A stretch of 64,000 bases of DNA from Durusdinium trenchii (GCA_963970005.1 CAXAMN010001225.1:521595-585594), one strand, 5' to 3'. Shown: positions 11,072-19,565, numbered from the stretch's first letter. Program-made: numbers and translations. Notes: generated from the letters alone by a model not told the origin.

Positions 11072-11207
11072 TCCCAAGCGGGCCAAAGTGAGAGCCACGT
11101 TCTGTCCGATGCCCCCAGCGCCCAGGACCAAGCAGTCCTGGCGCTCCATCAAGCCTTGATCGAAGCCAGGGATCACCTTGTCGCTTTTTCGGCAATCGGG
11201 AAGTTCT
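11072..11207 (-). CDS. E1-like (ThiF/UBA family) gene, nucleotide-binding exon
   Basis: This is the most upstream exon seen of a minus-strand gene running to 6196. It encodes VIPGFDQGLMERQDCLVLGA then GGIGQNVALTLARLG: a beta strand, the G-x-G-G-(I/L)-G nucleotide-binding loop and the following helix of the ThiF/MoeB/UBA fold. These enzymes adenylate the C-terminal glycine of a ubiquitin-like or sulfur-carrier protein. The 3' junction is GGA|GAGTCT to TTCAAG|GTC, a GA-AG intron that restores ALTLARLGVRRITLVDND. The 5' end is uncertain: a candidate acceptor ACAAG lies before GTGATC at 11176, and upstream DNA holds an AT tract and an N gap. Which member of the E1-like family this is cannot be decided from the sequence. 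Confidence 0.7.
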
Positions 11208-11314
11208 ATGGAGTAATGGTGCATGGAGTGCATGTATATATATATATATGTAATATAATACATATATGTCACTGCTCTCACATGACGGACTTTTCCTTCA
11301 AGGGGTTGCGCCAA

Positions 11315-11324
11315 NNNNNNNNNN
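11315..11324. other. Assembly gap
   Basis: Ten N bases. The first exon(s) of the E1-like gene may lie near or beyond this gap. From 11325 to 11489 no gene is seen. This is also where the downstream end of the retroelement should be, but no terminal repeat is visible. Confidence 0.95.
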
Positions 11325-11489
11325 TTTTAGGAGAGGTGTGTGCATGAATGACCTCGCTTCTTCATCCCCCTACTTTAGTAAGAAGGGAGGTCTGCACTAC
11401 CCCACCTTCGAACACTAGTTCAACACTTTCAACCCTTACGATGGAACAATTCTAAAACCATGGTTTACACTTTGACTCCCCTGCAGTCC

Positions 11490-13631
11490 TCACCATGGAT
11501 CTCTCCACCGCAACTCGCCTTTCTTGGCCTTGCCCACCTTCGTCGATGAAGTGCCCTGCAGCTGCGCCAGCTTAGCTTCCTTCGAAGTTCTGAACAGCTT
11601 GAGCTCGGCATCTAGCTCGCCTGCCTTCTTGAGCAATCGGTTCATGACCTGGAAGGGGAGAGCCTCAAAATCCACTGTCAGCCTATTGCTTGGATCGAAG
11701 TCATCAAATTGATCGTTCGTGAGATCATCTGCAGGCTGGTTCTGTGCCCTGGGCACCCATTGCAGCTGCATGTCAATGCCCAGCATGTCGAGTTGCACCG
11801 CTAACTCCATTTCCACAATCGACAATGGATACTTGCTTGACCCATATCTCTTCAAGACATGGGTATTCCCCAAGTTGTCCGTCAAGGCTGTGAGTGTCAC
11901 AGCCGCACTTCCCGTCGTCCAGCCTGCCTCCGGCCCAAACATCATCACTGCCACCAGGACGCCGATGAGCTCCAAGGTGGCGATGTTCCTGAAGGGGTCG
12001 CCCTTGAGGTACGCCCACGGCGCATTCTTCCTATTCAGCCGAAAGGAGAACCATCTGGCCGTCTTTTGGTCGGGGGTCATCCCCGTTTCCCAGCCACCGA
12101 TGACGATGTCCTCCCCTGCCGCCTTGGCGTCCACCCTGAAGATGTCCACAGGGCACCTCTCCAGCGGCTCGGCACGCCTCATTGGCTTTCTCTTCACCTC
12201 CTCTCGTATGAAGTCCAGCAAAATCATCACAGCATCTGGGAACTTCGAGAAAGTGCCAGGTGCCATGGTCGAAGCCCACGAGAAAAGAGGGGCCAGGAAC
12301 GGGCGGACGTGTCTCAGCGCTCCGGCAACGAAGCTGAGCCGCCCCAGCACCGATTTGAGCTCTCGCCCGAGCACACCTCCTTGCTCCTCTTTGCGATCTA
12401 TCCAATCGACGATCCATGTTCTCTTCGACTGGTTGATGCCTTTCTGGAAGGTGTGGACATTGAGACAATAGCCAATCCAGTTCACCTCAGTGCCGCCTCG
12501 CACCTTCGACCAGGTCACGGGTATCTCTAGTAGCTCAAAGGTGAAGAACCACATCAAGATCTTCTTCCAGAACTCCCGGCCGGTCGCCGTCAGCCAACCA
12601 TCATCTGCATAAATGAGATGTAGGAGACCGTACCTCCTGCCGAGAAGGCGGCGCACGCAGCGCACTGCAACCGAGATGGCCCTGCCGAACCAGTAGGCGG
12701 CGCTCGCCACCCCAAAAGTGCCCCTGGTGTGCACGAAGATGTCCCCTGACTTGTCGCCTGGCAAACGAAACGCCTGTAGCCCCCAATCCTCCTCATCGAC
12801 TGGGATTAACTTGTGTGCTCTGGCGATGTCATAGAGGACGGAGAAGCGAATTGCCCCCTGACTTCCATCCAGCTCATGCTCCACCTGTCTCAGCACTGCC
12901 GTGGCGTCATCGATCAGCGGGAAGCGCATTCTATCTCTCACCCTGATCCTTGTGTTGACGTCCACGCTGTAAGTCCCATCATGGATCAACCGGACCTTCT
13001 TTGTCCCAAGCTCCTTCGGGACCGCACCGAGAGCCGCCACCGCCAATCGGCCCTTGTACTTCCTCCTCGCTTCATGCTCCATCATCCTCACAATGGTGCC
13101 AATCTCCACCTCATGAAGGACTTGCCGAGCTATGTCTTCTGCATTCTCTTCGGCCGACTCGTAGTTCTCTGCCAACATGTCCCTCATGATTTCGTCTGTA
13201 GCATCCACGGTCCACTTCACCTTCTCCTCGTACACGGCCGGCGTCCTTGGCATCTCCAGATCAACTCCCAGCCTGACTCCACGGGCCGCTACTTCCTCCA
13301 GGAACCCAAAGTCTTCATCGCTCAGGGCTTCTGCCAAAGCTCTCAATCTCCTGAAGTTTATCTCCGAGGGTCTGTCCTCGGCTATCCTGCAAGGCTCCAG
13401 TCCCCATCGAGCCAGGTGCTGATCCAGAGCCCTGCGAGCCTCGTCGATGCCCTTTTCGAAAGGAGACTGCTTGACTCTCCCGGCCGCCATGGACCAAAAG
13501 ATCTGCTTGGCCTCAACTCCAACCTCCTTCAGCCAAGTCTCGAATGCATCCTCAAACCAGGCAACCGTGGACTTCTCCCGCTCCGTCACCGGCAGCCTCC
13601 TCCTGTCGACCGGCCACCTGCCCGGGGACAA
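11490..13631 (-). CDS. Reverse transcriptase-RNase H of the DIRS-like element
   Basis: 713 codons, uninterrupted. The RT palm is recognisable by VRLIHDGTYSVDVNTRIRVR and LIYADDGWLTATG, where Y-A-D-D is the catalytic pair, followed by the thumb and connection region. The RNase H part has its first Asp in IFRVDAKAAGEDIVIGGWE, Glu in IATLELIGVLVAV, Asp in LTALTDNLGNTHVL and the final segment LQWVPRAQNQPADDLTND. This TDN...WVPRAQNQPADDL pattern is typical of DIRS/Pao-like RNase H. The C-terminus is basic (KVGKAKKGELRWR). It makes element cDNA from RNA. The ORF overlaps the upstream frame by 46 nt, and its first in-frame start is a TTG, so it is probably translated as part of a polyprotein after a frame change or from an undetected start. 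Confidence 0.85.
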   Translation of the reverse strand: MSPGRWPVDRRRLPVTEREKSTVAWFEDAFETWLKEVGVEAKQIFWSMAAGRVKQSPFEKGIDEARRALDQHLARWGLEPCRIAEDRPSEINFRRLRALAEALSDEDFGFLEEVAARGVRLGVDLEMPRTPAVYEEKVKWTVDATDEIMRDMLAENYESAEENAEDIARQVLHEVEIGTIVRMMEHEARRKYKGRLAVAALGAVPKELGTKKVRLIHDGTYSVDVNTRIRVRDRMRFPLIDDATAVLRQVEHELDGSQGAIRFSVLYDIARAHKLIPVDEEDWGLQAFRLPGDKSGDIFVHTRGTFGVASAAYWFGRAISVAVRCVRRLLGRRYGLLHLIYADDGWLTATGREFWKKILMWFFTFELLEIPVTWSKVRGGTEVNWIGYCLNVHTFQKGINQSKRTWIVDWIDRKEEQGGVLGRELKSVLGRLSFVAGALRHVRPFLAPLFSWASTMAPGTFSKFPDAVMILLDFIREEVKRKPMRRAEPLERCPVDIFRVDAKAAGEDIVIGGWETGMTPDQKTARWFSFRLNRKNAPWAYLKGDPFRNIATLELIGVLVAVMMFGPEAGWTTGSAAVTLTALTDNLGNTHVLKRYGSSKYPLSIVEMELAVQLDMLGIDMQLQWVPRAQNQPADDLTNDQFDDFDPSNRLTVDFEALPFQVMNRLLKKAGELDAELKLFRTSKEAKLAQLQGTSSTKVGKAKKGELRWRDPW

Positions 13632-14326
13632 AGACCTGCCCCGTCATGTAGTGCCCTGGTCTCACCTTTATAGCTGACTTGTATGGGTGGCCCCTCTGCC
13701 GGTCTGACTCTCTTGTCAGGCGTCTCCTCGATCTTCTCCTTAGAGGGCTTTGCTTTCTTGCGGGGCGACTCCTTGATCTTCCCTTCTGCGTGCCTCTTGC
13801 AATGCTGCTCCTTGCCAGGCTCCTCTCCGATCGGATGTCTTTCTCCCTCTTTAGCCGGTTGGAGGGGAGCCCTCTGCCACTGTTGAAGAATTGACTGGGC
13901 CAGCTGTTCATCCATCGCTGCTGGATAGGTAGATGTTGTTGAGGTGCGAAAGGAAGTATCCTCTTTCGCCTTGGCCAAGGTCACGGTGGGCTTGCATCTG
14001 CATGCCAGGATGGGGCCCACATAGTGGCGGTGTGCATCGAACTGGGGCCACTGGCATTGCCCCCAAGTTCGCAGAGCAGCCAGATTGGTAATGAGTCGTG
14101 TTGGCTTGCGATAAGGTGCCCCCCAGCAGCATTGGTTGAAGACCACAGTGAACAACTCAAGAGTTGCATCTTGCCGCACCAGGGCTCGCACGCGCGGCAA
14201 CTGCCAAATAGAGGCCGGTTCCATCAGCATTCCATCCTCTTCTCGACGAATGAGACCGAGGTCCTCCGGGTGCTCACCAAACACGATGACCAGTCGACCG
14301 GATGCTGCATGCGGATGTGCTTCCAA
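13586..14326 (-). CDS. Methyltransferase-like domain, C-terminal part, plus basic linker
   Basis: 246 codons continuing the domain begun in the ORF at 14332-14706, but in another frame. Upstream of the first start codon the same frame already reads RLYVRRAIETLEAHPH, the natural continuation after HLKDAELGN. Landmarks: VIVFGEHPEDLG (Glu-containing, in the place of the E-N-V motif of C5 methyltransferases) and VFNQCCWGAPYRKPTRL (Q-x-x-x-x-G-x-x-x-x-K-P-T), expected for the target-recognition side. After about residue 110 the sequence turns into a charged Lys/Glu/Arg linker (IKESPRKKAKPSKEKIEETP) leading to RT. The upstream shift is either decay or programmed frameshifting. Confidence 0.65.
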   Translation of the reverse strand: MEAHPHAASGRLVIVFGEHPEDLGLIRREEDGMLMEPASIWQLPRVRALVRQDATLELFTVVFNQCCWGAPYRKPTRLITNLAALRTWGQCQWPQFDAHRHYVGPILACRCKPTVTLAKAKEDTSFRTSTTSTYPAAMDEQLAQSILQQWQRAPLQPAKEGERHPIGEEPGKEQHCKRHAEGKIKESPRKKAKPSKEKIEETPDKRVRPAEGPPIQVSYKGETRALHDGAGLCPRAGGRSTGGGCR

Positions 14327-14331
14327 AGTCT

Positions 14332-14706
14332 CTATAGCACGTCTAACATAAAGACGATCAGGACATTGCCCAGCTCAGCATCTTTGAGGTGCCTGGCAGA
14401 CAGCCAGGGAAAACCCCATGGGTGCTCACGAGACCTGATGGCTGGCGGGCCTCTGCAGTTTGCCCCTCGTACCCTGCTCCATGTGGAGCAAGGCGGTGTG
14501 ACCAAGACCGCGTCGAACTCACCTTGCTTGATGCGCTGCAGCAATGGCTGTTGCACTGCCCCCTTCGAAAGGTCCCACTCTGGGGAGTTCTGAATATCAA
14601 CCTCATGCACTGTACAATGGATTCCTTGTTGATGACATAGATGTTGAAGCACCGATGTCACTGACGACTTCCGTTGCGCTCCACTGAAGAGGTAGAGCAC
14701 ACTCAT
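14332..14706 (-). CDS. Cytosine-methyltransferase-like domain, N-terminal part
   Basis: 124 codons from ATG. Motif I is LYLFSGAQRKSSV (compare L-F-S-G-A-G-G for SAM binding). An acidic strand VHEVDIQNSPEWDLSKG follows, and motif IV is FDAVLVTPPCSTWSRVRG, with the Pro-Cys of C5-cytosine methyltransferases (the Cys attacks cytosine C6). The usual G-G of motif I is replaced by Q-R, and motif VI looks like E-H-P, so this is a divergent class. Cytosine methyltransferases captured by retrotransposons are known from dinoflagellates and charophytes. The frame is the same as the Gag-like ORF upstream, separated by a single TGA and 25 sense codons. Activity is not shown by sequence alone. Confidence 0.7.
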   Translation of the reverse strand: MSVLYLFSGAQRKSSVTSVLQHLCHQQGIHCTVHEVDIQNSPEWDLSKGAVQQPLLQRIKQGEFDAVLVTPPCSTWSRVRGANCRGPPAIRSREHPWGFPWLSARHLKDAELGNVLIVFMLDVL

Positions 14707-14784
14707 ATGCTTGCCTTCTCGTGCGCCCGTCGTGGTGCTTTCCGATGCAGGCGGGCCTGGGGCACAACCCGCCTCATTGTGGCG

Positions 14785-16107
14785 TCACGATGCTTTTCCG
14801 CCGCCCTCCGCGGCACCCCCAGCTGTGTCCTTGGACTTCCCGCTCCCATCGCAGGCATGCATGGGATGTGGCCCGAAGCAGACCTGGCAAACATGCAGCC
14901 TGCCACAGTTGAACCGACATCTCTCGCGGGGATTGTTCCATCGCCAGCAAATCTGGCGTCCGTCGGGCGTGCGGTCGTGCAACTGCTTGCCGCCCTTCTT
15001 GCCTTTGCCCTTTCCTCCTCCTTTCCGTGACTTTCCTTTGCCTCGCTCACCGTCACGGCCTCGATCCATGCCCCACGAGCGCTCCACCGGTGGGCTCCGC
15101 GACCTCCATGGTGGTGTCCTTGAATGAGCCACCTGCGAGTACACATTGGGTGTGAGAAAGTAGCGCTCCTTTATGGTGGTGTCCAGCATGGCCTCTCTTA
15201 ATGCCTCATGTAGCAACCTGCCCTCGTTCGCCAACTTCACCATAGCTCTTCTCACCTGGAAGTCATAGGAGAGAACCAAATCGAAGTCGGGCGATGCTAC
15301 TGTCTCCCCATCTTGGTTCTTGGCCTTGAGGCCTAGCACATGCTCACCAAGCATCAAATCCAGGTATTTGAGAAAGTGCATTGGCTGGAGGTCACGTAGT
15401 ATAGCCTTCTGTGGGAACTTCAGTTGGGCCAGTAAGTACGAGTGCGAAACGACCGCCATGCGACGCCTGAAGTCCTCTGGTGTCTTTGGCTTGGGGCACT
15501 CACCATATCCCTTCTTCACCTTCAAAGCTCCTGTGCCCTTCTCAATGGTGGCGCCCAACACATCTGCCTCGGCGTCTTCTCGGCTAACGAACTGCACGAG
15601 GCTCATGTTCTTCAGTTCCCCTTGCTCCACCTGGTCAAAGATCTGCTCCAGCGTTGACGCTGCTGGTATGCTCCTGTCCTCCAACTTGAGGCCGTGCACC
15701 GCCTGGAACTTTGTGAGCAGATCCTGCACCTCGACCTTGTTTAAAGCTCGGGGCTGACTGGCTAGCCCTGCCTCTGCCTCCGCCTTGTGCCTCACTGTCA
15801 TTCTGGTCGAAGAGGATTCCCAGGCGTCCACCATAGATGCGATATCTATCACATCCCTTGCCTCATCGAGCCCAAGGGAATCCACACAAAACCTCCTCAT
15901 GCCAGCCCTGTCGTCAGTCACCGTGCTCAACCTGCTAATGGTTCTCACCCTTGCCACCGACAGCTTTGCCTGCAGAGTCTCATTCACCTCCTTGATCTGC
16001 AGAAGACCGTGTAGATCCGCATCCAAGAGCGAGATGGCATTTGCCCGCCGTGCCGGCGTGTCATGGCCGATGTCCAGCGCCCCAGCAGCAGCCCCGGCTC
16101 CCGCCAT
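14785..16107 (-). CDS. Gag-like zinc-finger protein of the DIRS-like element
   Basis: 440 codons from ATG. The N-terminal two thirds are helical and charged (EVNETLQAKLSVARVRTISR, VDAWESSSTRMTVRHKAEAE). The C-terminal third is Arg/Gly/Lys-rich (GDRGRDGERGKGKSRKGGGK-like) and then carries cysteine motifs: ICWRWNNPRERCRFNCGRLH (C-x9-C-x3-C-x3-H, CCCH finger) and VCQVCFGPHPMHAC. This fits an RNA-binding structural protein. It stops at a TGA read as ...GGGKAS-stop, after which the same frame stays open through RHNEAG...GAREGKH into the methyltransferase ATG. The codon TGA could be a decayed CGA (CpG). The 333 nt between this ORF and the recombinase ORF (16108-16440) hold no gene. Confidence 0.75.
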   Translation of the reverse strand: MAGAGAAAGALDIGHDTPARRANAISLLDADLHGLLQIKEVNETLQAKLSVARVRTISRLSTVTDDRAGMRRFCVDSLGLDEARDVIDIASMVDAWESSSTRMTVRHKAEAEAGLASQPRALNKVEVQDLLTKFQAVHGLKLEDRSIPAASTLEQIFDQVEQGELKNMSLVQFVSREDAEADVLGATIEKGTGALKVKKGYGECPKPKTPEDFRRRMAVVSHSYLLAQLKFPQKAILRDLQPMHFLKYLDLMLGEHVLGLKAKNQDGETVASPDFDLVLSYDFQVRRAMVKLANEGRLLHEALREAMLDTTIKERYFLTPNVYSQVAHSRTPPWRSRSPPVERSWGMDRGRDGERGKGKSRKGGGKGKGKKGGKQLHDRTPDGRQICWRWNNPRERCRFNCGRLHVCQVCFGPHPMHACDGSGKSKDTAGGAAEGGGKAS

Positions 16108-16440
16108 GTGAACTCACGAGGACTGGTCCTCCCCGTGAGAAACCCCGGGAATGAACCGCCGCTGAACGGCCGCCCGGGCTGGAGCCCCACTCATGCACCA
16201 TCATGCCTGAAAGGGAAGGTCTCACAAGGCTTGCACAAATCCATGACGTTCCACGAAACGATCAATCAACCCGGCAAAGCACACTCAAAACCAAAACACA
16301 AACCACATTCAACTTTAACCCCCCCTTTCGCCTCAGGCCTTCCTATGACCCGTACACGGCCCTTCTCTTGTTTGATGTTTCGCCGCATACCACCCCTTTA
16401 GTGCAGCACGTCCCCTTTCACTGTGAGGCCCACGAATCTC

Positions 16441-17811
16441 TCACAATGATGCCTCCACATCCGACTCCATTGAGTCCGACGAAGTCACTTCCCCGGAGCT
16501 TTCATCCTCCGGAGAAATCCCTGCCACGGTTGCACCGTCACCGAAGCAGTTCTTACAAGCTCGATGATATTGGCTTGTATCTGGAGGTTCATCTCCTAGC
16601 AATTCAAACTGTGCATAATGTACACCGGGCTGCCTATGGCACTCCCCCACGCGGTGCAGAGTTCGCGTCCGCGATCGACCAACTATCGACACCACATAGC
16701 TACCCGCTACTGCCTCTGCTCGGACCACCTCGCCCTGCGGCTCCGTCTCCAGCTCTTCCGTTGACTCGAAGCCGGCATCCTCAGGCCCAGTCTTCCGATC
16801 ATTGATGGGGTCGCCGTCTTCCGGCTCGACGAGCACCACCGGCCCTGCCGACGTCCACTTAGGCCTCCAACATGGCTCCACTGCCACCTCTTCTGGATGG
16901 AACCTCTCAAGCAGGCGTGTCTGTAGCTCCATTGCCTCGTCCGGATATCCAAGCAGCCCCATGCGAATGCTGACTGCCTCCATCACTGCCGACTCGTCCA
17001 TGGGGTCTCCTCTTCCTTTGTTGTCTCGAATGAAGGCTGCTATGATCTTCTGGGCTCGCAGGACGTTCGCACGAACCACCCGCTCATAGCCTTCATCGGC
17101 GGCCGGCCGCCACCTGCCCATCTGACGCCGGATGTCCTCCGGCACCCTTGCGGCCGCTGCCCACGACCTCAAGGTCGCACGTTCGCTATGTTCTGTCCAT
17201 AGCGTGCCTACTCCATTGAACAGCAGCGAGATCCTCTGGCTTCCATCCATAGTCCACAGCTCGCCAAACAAAGCTTGTGACATTGCAGAGGCCGTTGCAT
17301 AGTCCGCCATCCGCCTTGCAAACGATCGCCTGTCCACCGTCGGCCAAGCCAACATAAAGTCTCGGGTCAAAAGGCCAGACTCCATGCCCATGTGAGTCCA
17401 GATCCGCCATCCGACCTCCAACCAATTGTATCGGCTTACCCAGGCGTCTTTGCTGACATAGAACGGGAGGAGGAGGACACGCTTGCCCGGCCCAGAGGTC
17501 TTGGACTTGTGGATGACCCCTACCAGGTGTGAATCTCGAAGCTCAATGCTCCGGTTCGGTGTCCCTCGTGTATCATCAAAGCGCATTCCCGTCCACAACT
17601 TCACCAGCCTGAACCAGGCGTATGCCCTGACAAAGGGGAGTCGGTCGTCGCACAGCACCATGTCTTCCATGGCCTCGATGATTGCCAACGGGATCATCCT
17701 CGCCTGCCTCGACGGCCTCATCTCCGCCGAGGCCAACCTGAGCTGCGCCTCCTCCAATGCATTCTTCACCGCCGCAGACCTGTGGAAGAGATTACCCTCG
17801 CGAGTTGTCAT
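16441..17811 (-). CDS. Tyrosine recombinase of the DIRS-like element
   Basis: 456 codons from ATG. The phage-integrase fold is recognised by its catalytic set: Arg in LWTGMRFDDTRG, Lys in VIHKSKTSGPGKRVLLLP, His and Arg in LWTEHSERATLRSWAAAA, a Trp/Arg pair in QMGRWRPAADEGY and the Tyr nucleophile in EGYERVVRANVLRAQ. It would integrate circular element DNA by strand exchange instead of DDE chemistry. The C-terminal 150 residues are acidic and include a C-x-x-C-like pair (HRACKNCFGDG), preceded by GRSRTRTLHRVGECHRQPGV. The ORF is intact. An overlapping plus-strand series of open frames is a composition effect of the GC-rich antisense. Confidence 0.8.
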   Translation of the reverse strand: MTTREGNLFHRSAAVKNALEEAQLRLASAEMRPSRQARMIPLAIIEAMEDMVLCDDRLPFVRAYAWFRLVKLWTGMRFDDTRGTPNRSIELRDSHLVGVIHKSKTSGPGKRVLLLPFYVSKDAWVSRYNWLEVGWRIWTHMGMESGLLTRDFMLAWPTVDRRSFARRMADYATASAMSQALFGELWTMDGSQRISLLFNGVGTLWTEHSERATLRSWAAAARVPEDIRRQMGRWRPAADEGYERVVRANVLRAQKIIAAFIRDNKGRGDPMDESAVMEAVSIRMGLLGYPDEAMELQTRLLERFHPEEVAVEPCWRPKWTSAGPVVLVEPEDGDPINDRKTGPEDAGFESTEELETEPQGEVVRAEAVAGSYVVSIVGRSRTRTLHRVGECHRQPGVHYAQFELLGDEPPDTSQYHRACKNCFGDGATVAGISPEDESSGEVTSSDSMESDVEASL

Positions 17812-17870
17812 ATATATTTATATGTTTAAAAAATATATCTACAAGCATATATATATATATATATACACAT
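17811..17870. repeat. AT microsatellite bordering the retroelement
   Basis: Short (AT)n tracts beside the recombinase start codon. They may mark the element's 5' boundary or target. A 117-codon minus frame (17839-18192) runs through it with no domain. Otherwise 17871-18830 holds only the repeat listed at 18248. Confidence 0.5.
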
Positions 17871-18247
17871 GTTGAAAGTAGAATGCATTGAGATGTATTG
17901 AGTATATACTGCAATTGCTGTGCAATTGCCTAGTGCAGAAATAGAACGAAAAGTTACCGCGGGCCAGAATGTGAAACAGTTGAAGCATGTCAAACACATG
18001 TAATGTGTCAAAGGGCCAGGCTCCAACTACCAGTAGTCCAGGATGATTTTGAGAAGTCCCAGCCGAGAATACATTAGAATGGGTAGACCCGTGTCTACTG
18101 CTCATGAACTTGACGGAATTCCCCGATCTTCTGGCTTTTCCACGGCCACATCCATTGAATATGTGTTGGGGAACTGACCTCCTTCCCATCACTGAACAAC
18201 ATCCCTTGAACTGGAAAATTCTAATCCCGAGTACCCAATAAAAAACG

Positions 18248-18747
18248 GACCCCTATTTAAAAAAAAGTTATGCCGGATCCCCCTAAGTTCGGTTTATATT
18301 TGGTTTAAAATTACCGCCCTTTCAAGCCGCAACTAAACTACCAACATTGCCGACTTTGGAGGAGTTAAACAACCGTAACTGTCCACCTCTGTCCGCCCTG
18401 TCTATCCACCATGACACGCCGCGCTTACACCAGCAGGCTTTCCTTCCCCCAATGGCACGGACTCACGCAAACGCACTTGCCACCGAGGTCATGCAACACC
18501 GCATGGCACAGCGACATCACCTTTCGAAAGCTTTAGCTGTTAGTCTACTGAAGAATCACTATTCTAATGAAGGTTTTTGTAGGGGAAAAGGAAGACCCTT
18601 CGATCTGGAGCTTTTTTGCATTTTTGATACGAGTTTAATAAAGGATTTTATATAAAATTTTACTGATTTACTTTTTGGTTTTGAAGCTCTTCCCAGGTGA
18701 CCCTATTTTGGACCCCCCGATTTCAGGGACCCCCTATTTAAAAAAAA
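18248..18747 (+). repeat. Pair of direct repeats GACCCCCTATTTAAAAAAA
   Basis: GGACCCCTATTTAAAAAAAA at 18248-18267 recurs as GGGACCCCCTATTTAAAAAAA at 18727-18747, each close to a second C- or G-run (GGATCCCCCTAAG; GGACCCCCCGATT). Spacing is about 480 bp. They could be ends of a small element or of a decayed duplication. Between them a 102-codon plus frame (18347-18655) has unremarkable composition. Confidence 0.45.
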
Positions 18748-18832
18748 TGCGACCGAGGTTTCCTTATTAGGGGGGGGGGCCCGTGTTTTTTAATTATTAG
18801 GTGGACCGGATTAGTAATGCAGCAATGCATGC

Positions 18833-18937
18833 CAACTTGATGACTCTCATCGGCGCTCACGTCAAAAAGCTGGTGCTCCCTCTTATCCTCTACTGCGACA
18901 TGCAGTGGCTTGTTCATTTGCAAAGTCAAGCTATAGC
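18833..18937 (-). CDS. Exon 3 (or later) of unknown gene 3
   Basis: After TGGCTGAAG|GC, ends CAAGTTG|GCATGC (GC donor), phase 1 at both ends. Encodes YSLTLQMNKPLHVAVEDKRE then HQLFDVSADESHQV. Joined to the exon at 19072-19209, the phases match and the junction reads RNRKGYSLTLQMNKPL. No family recognised. Confidence 0.5.
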
Positions 18938-19071
18938 CTTCAGCCAAAGTACCACAAGCTGCCCCACCCAACTAAACCCTCTTCATCCTCTCCGTGCAAT
19001 CATCAAGAAATCTACAGTATATTTATATAATTCTTCAAACATCTTCCAACATGCGCTGCAAGACTCAAGAC

Positions 19072-19209
19072 CCTTGCGGTTCCGATGACGGAAAATACCC
19101 GGGTCGCGACACCAAGCCACCCGCTGTCGATCGAACACGTCGCCAGGCACTTCATCGGGGGGTGGCCTCTTCCGGTTCCTCGGATTTTTCGTGGTGACGA
19201 AGCGAGAAA
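19072..19209 (-). CDS. Internal exon of unknown gene 3
   Basis: Strong codon bias (CGC TTC GTC ACC ACG). Encodes RFVTTKNPRNRKRPPPDEVP and GDVFDRQRVAWCRDPGIFRH. Begins near TCCTTAG|TTTCTC and ends CGCAAGG|GTCTTG (GT donor, phase 1). The next exon begins at phase 1, across a 134-nt intron. No domain recognised. Confidence 0.5.
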
Positions 19210-19565
19210 CTAAGGAACTGTCTTTTGCTGAATAGCATGATCATGTATCATATACAGCGCGACTAAGTGGGTTTCTTATCTTGCGAAATCTTGCTATGTC
19301 TTGCTACTCAAACCCTTTGAGGCAGTCAGAAAACTGACAGCCCTTGGGCTCGCATAAGCAGGCACACAAGAATGTATGCAGCTGGGTGCCAGAGTCACCT
19401 AAAAATGGGAAGCCGTCATTATGTCTATAACACTATATATATATACATATAACATATATACTAATACTGTATGTACAGGTGGCACACGTGTCAACATTCA
19501 TTCCCGTACAACTGGTTGAATCCTCCACCTTTTGCGGTGGCGTCTGACTAGTAAACCTCCCACAG

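Larger units (their letters stand above)
11490..17811 (-). mobile_element. Tyrosine-recombinase (DIRS-like) retrotransposon with methyltransferase-like domain
   Basis: On the minus strand the order is tyrosine recombinase (17811-16441), Gag-like zinc-finger protein (16107-14785), methyltransferase-like domain (14706 to about 13950), RT and RNase H (13631-11490). A tyrosine recombinase together with an RT whose RNase H ends in a W-V-P-x-x-x-N-x-x-x-D-x-L pattern identifies a DIRS-type element, and there is no DDE integrase. DIRS elements commonly carry a methyltransferase domain, but the usual type is an adenine (DPPY-like) enzyme. Here the motifs look like a cytosine-C5 enzyme. All four parts are open over long stretches, with one in-frame TGA and two frame changes, so the copy is recent but possibly inactive. 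Termini were not identified. An (AT)n tract borders the recombinase start. Confidence 0.8.

Noticed and set aside
11719-13911. Plus-strand and alternate-frame ORFs of up to 286 codons inside the retroelement
   Set aside because: They are antisense or out-of-frame shadows of the RT-RNase H and methyltransferase frames, which carry all recognisable motifs.
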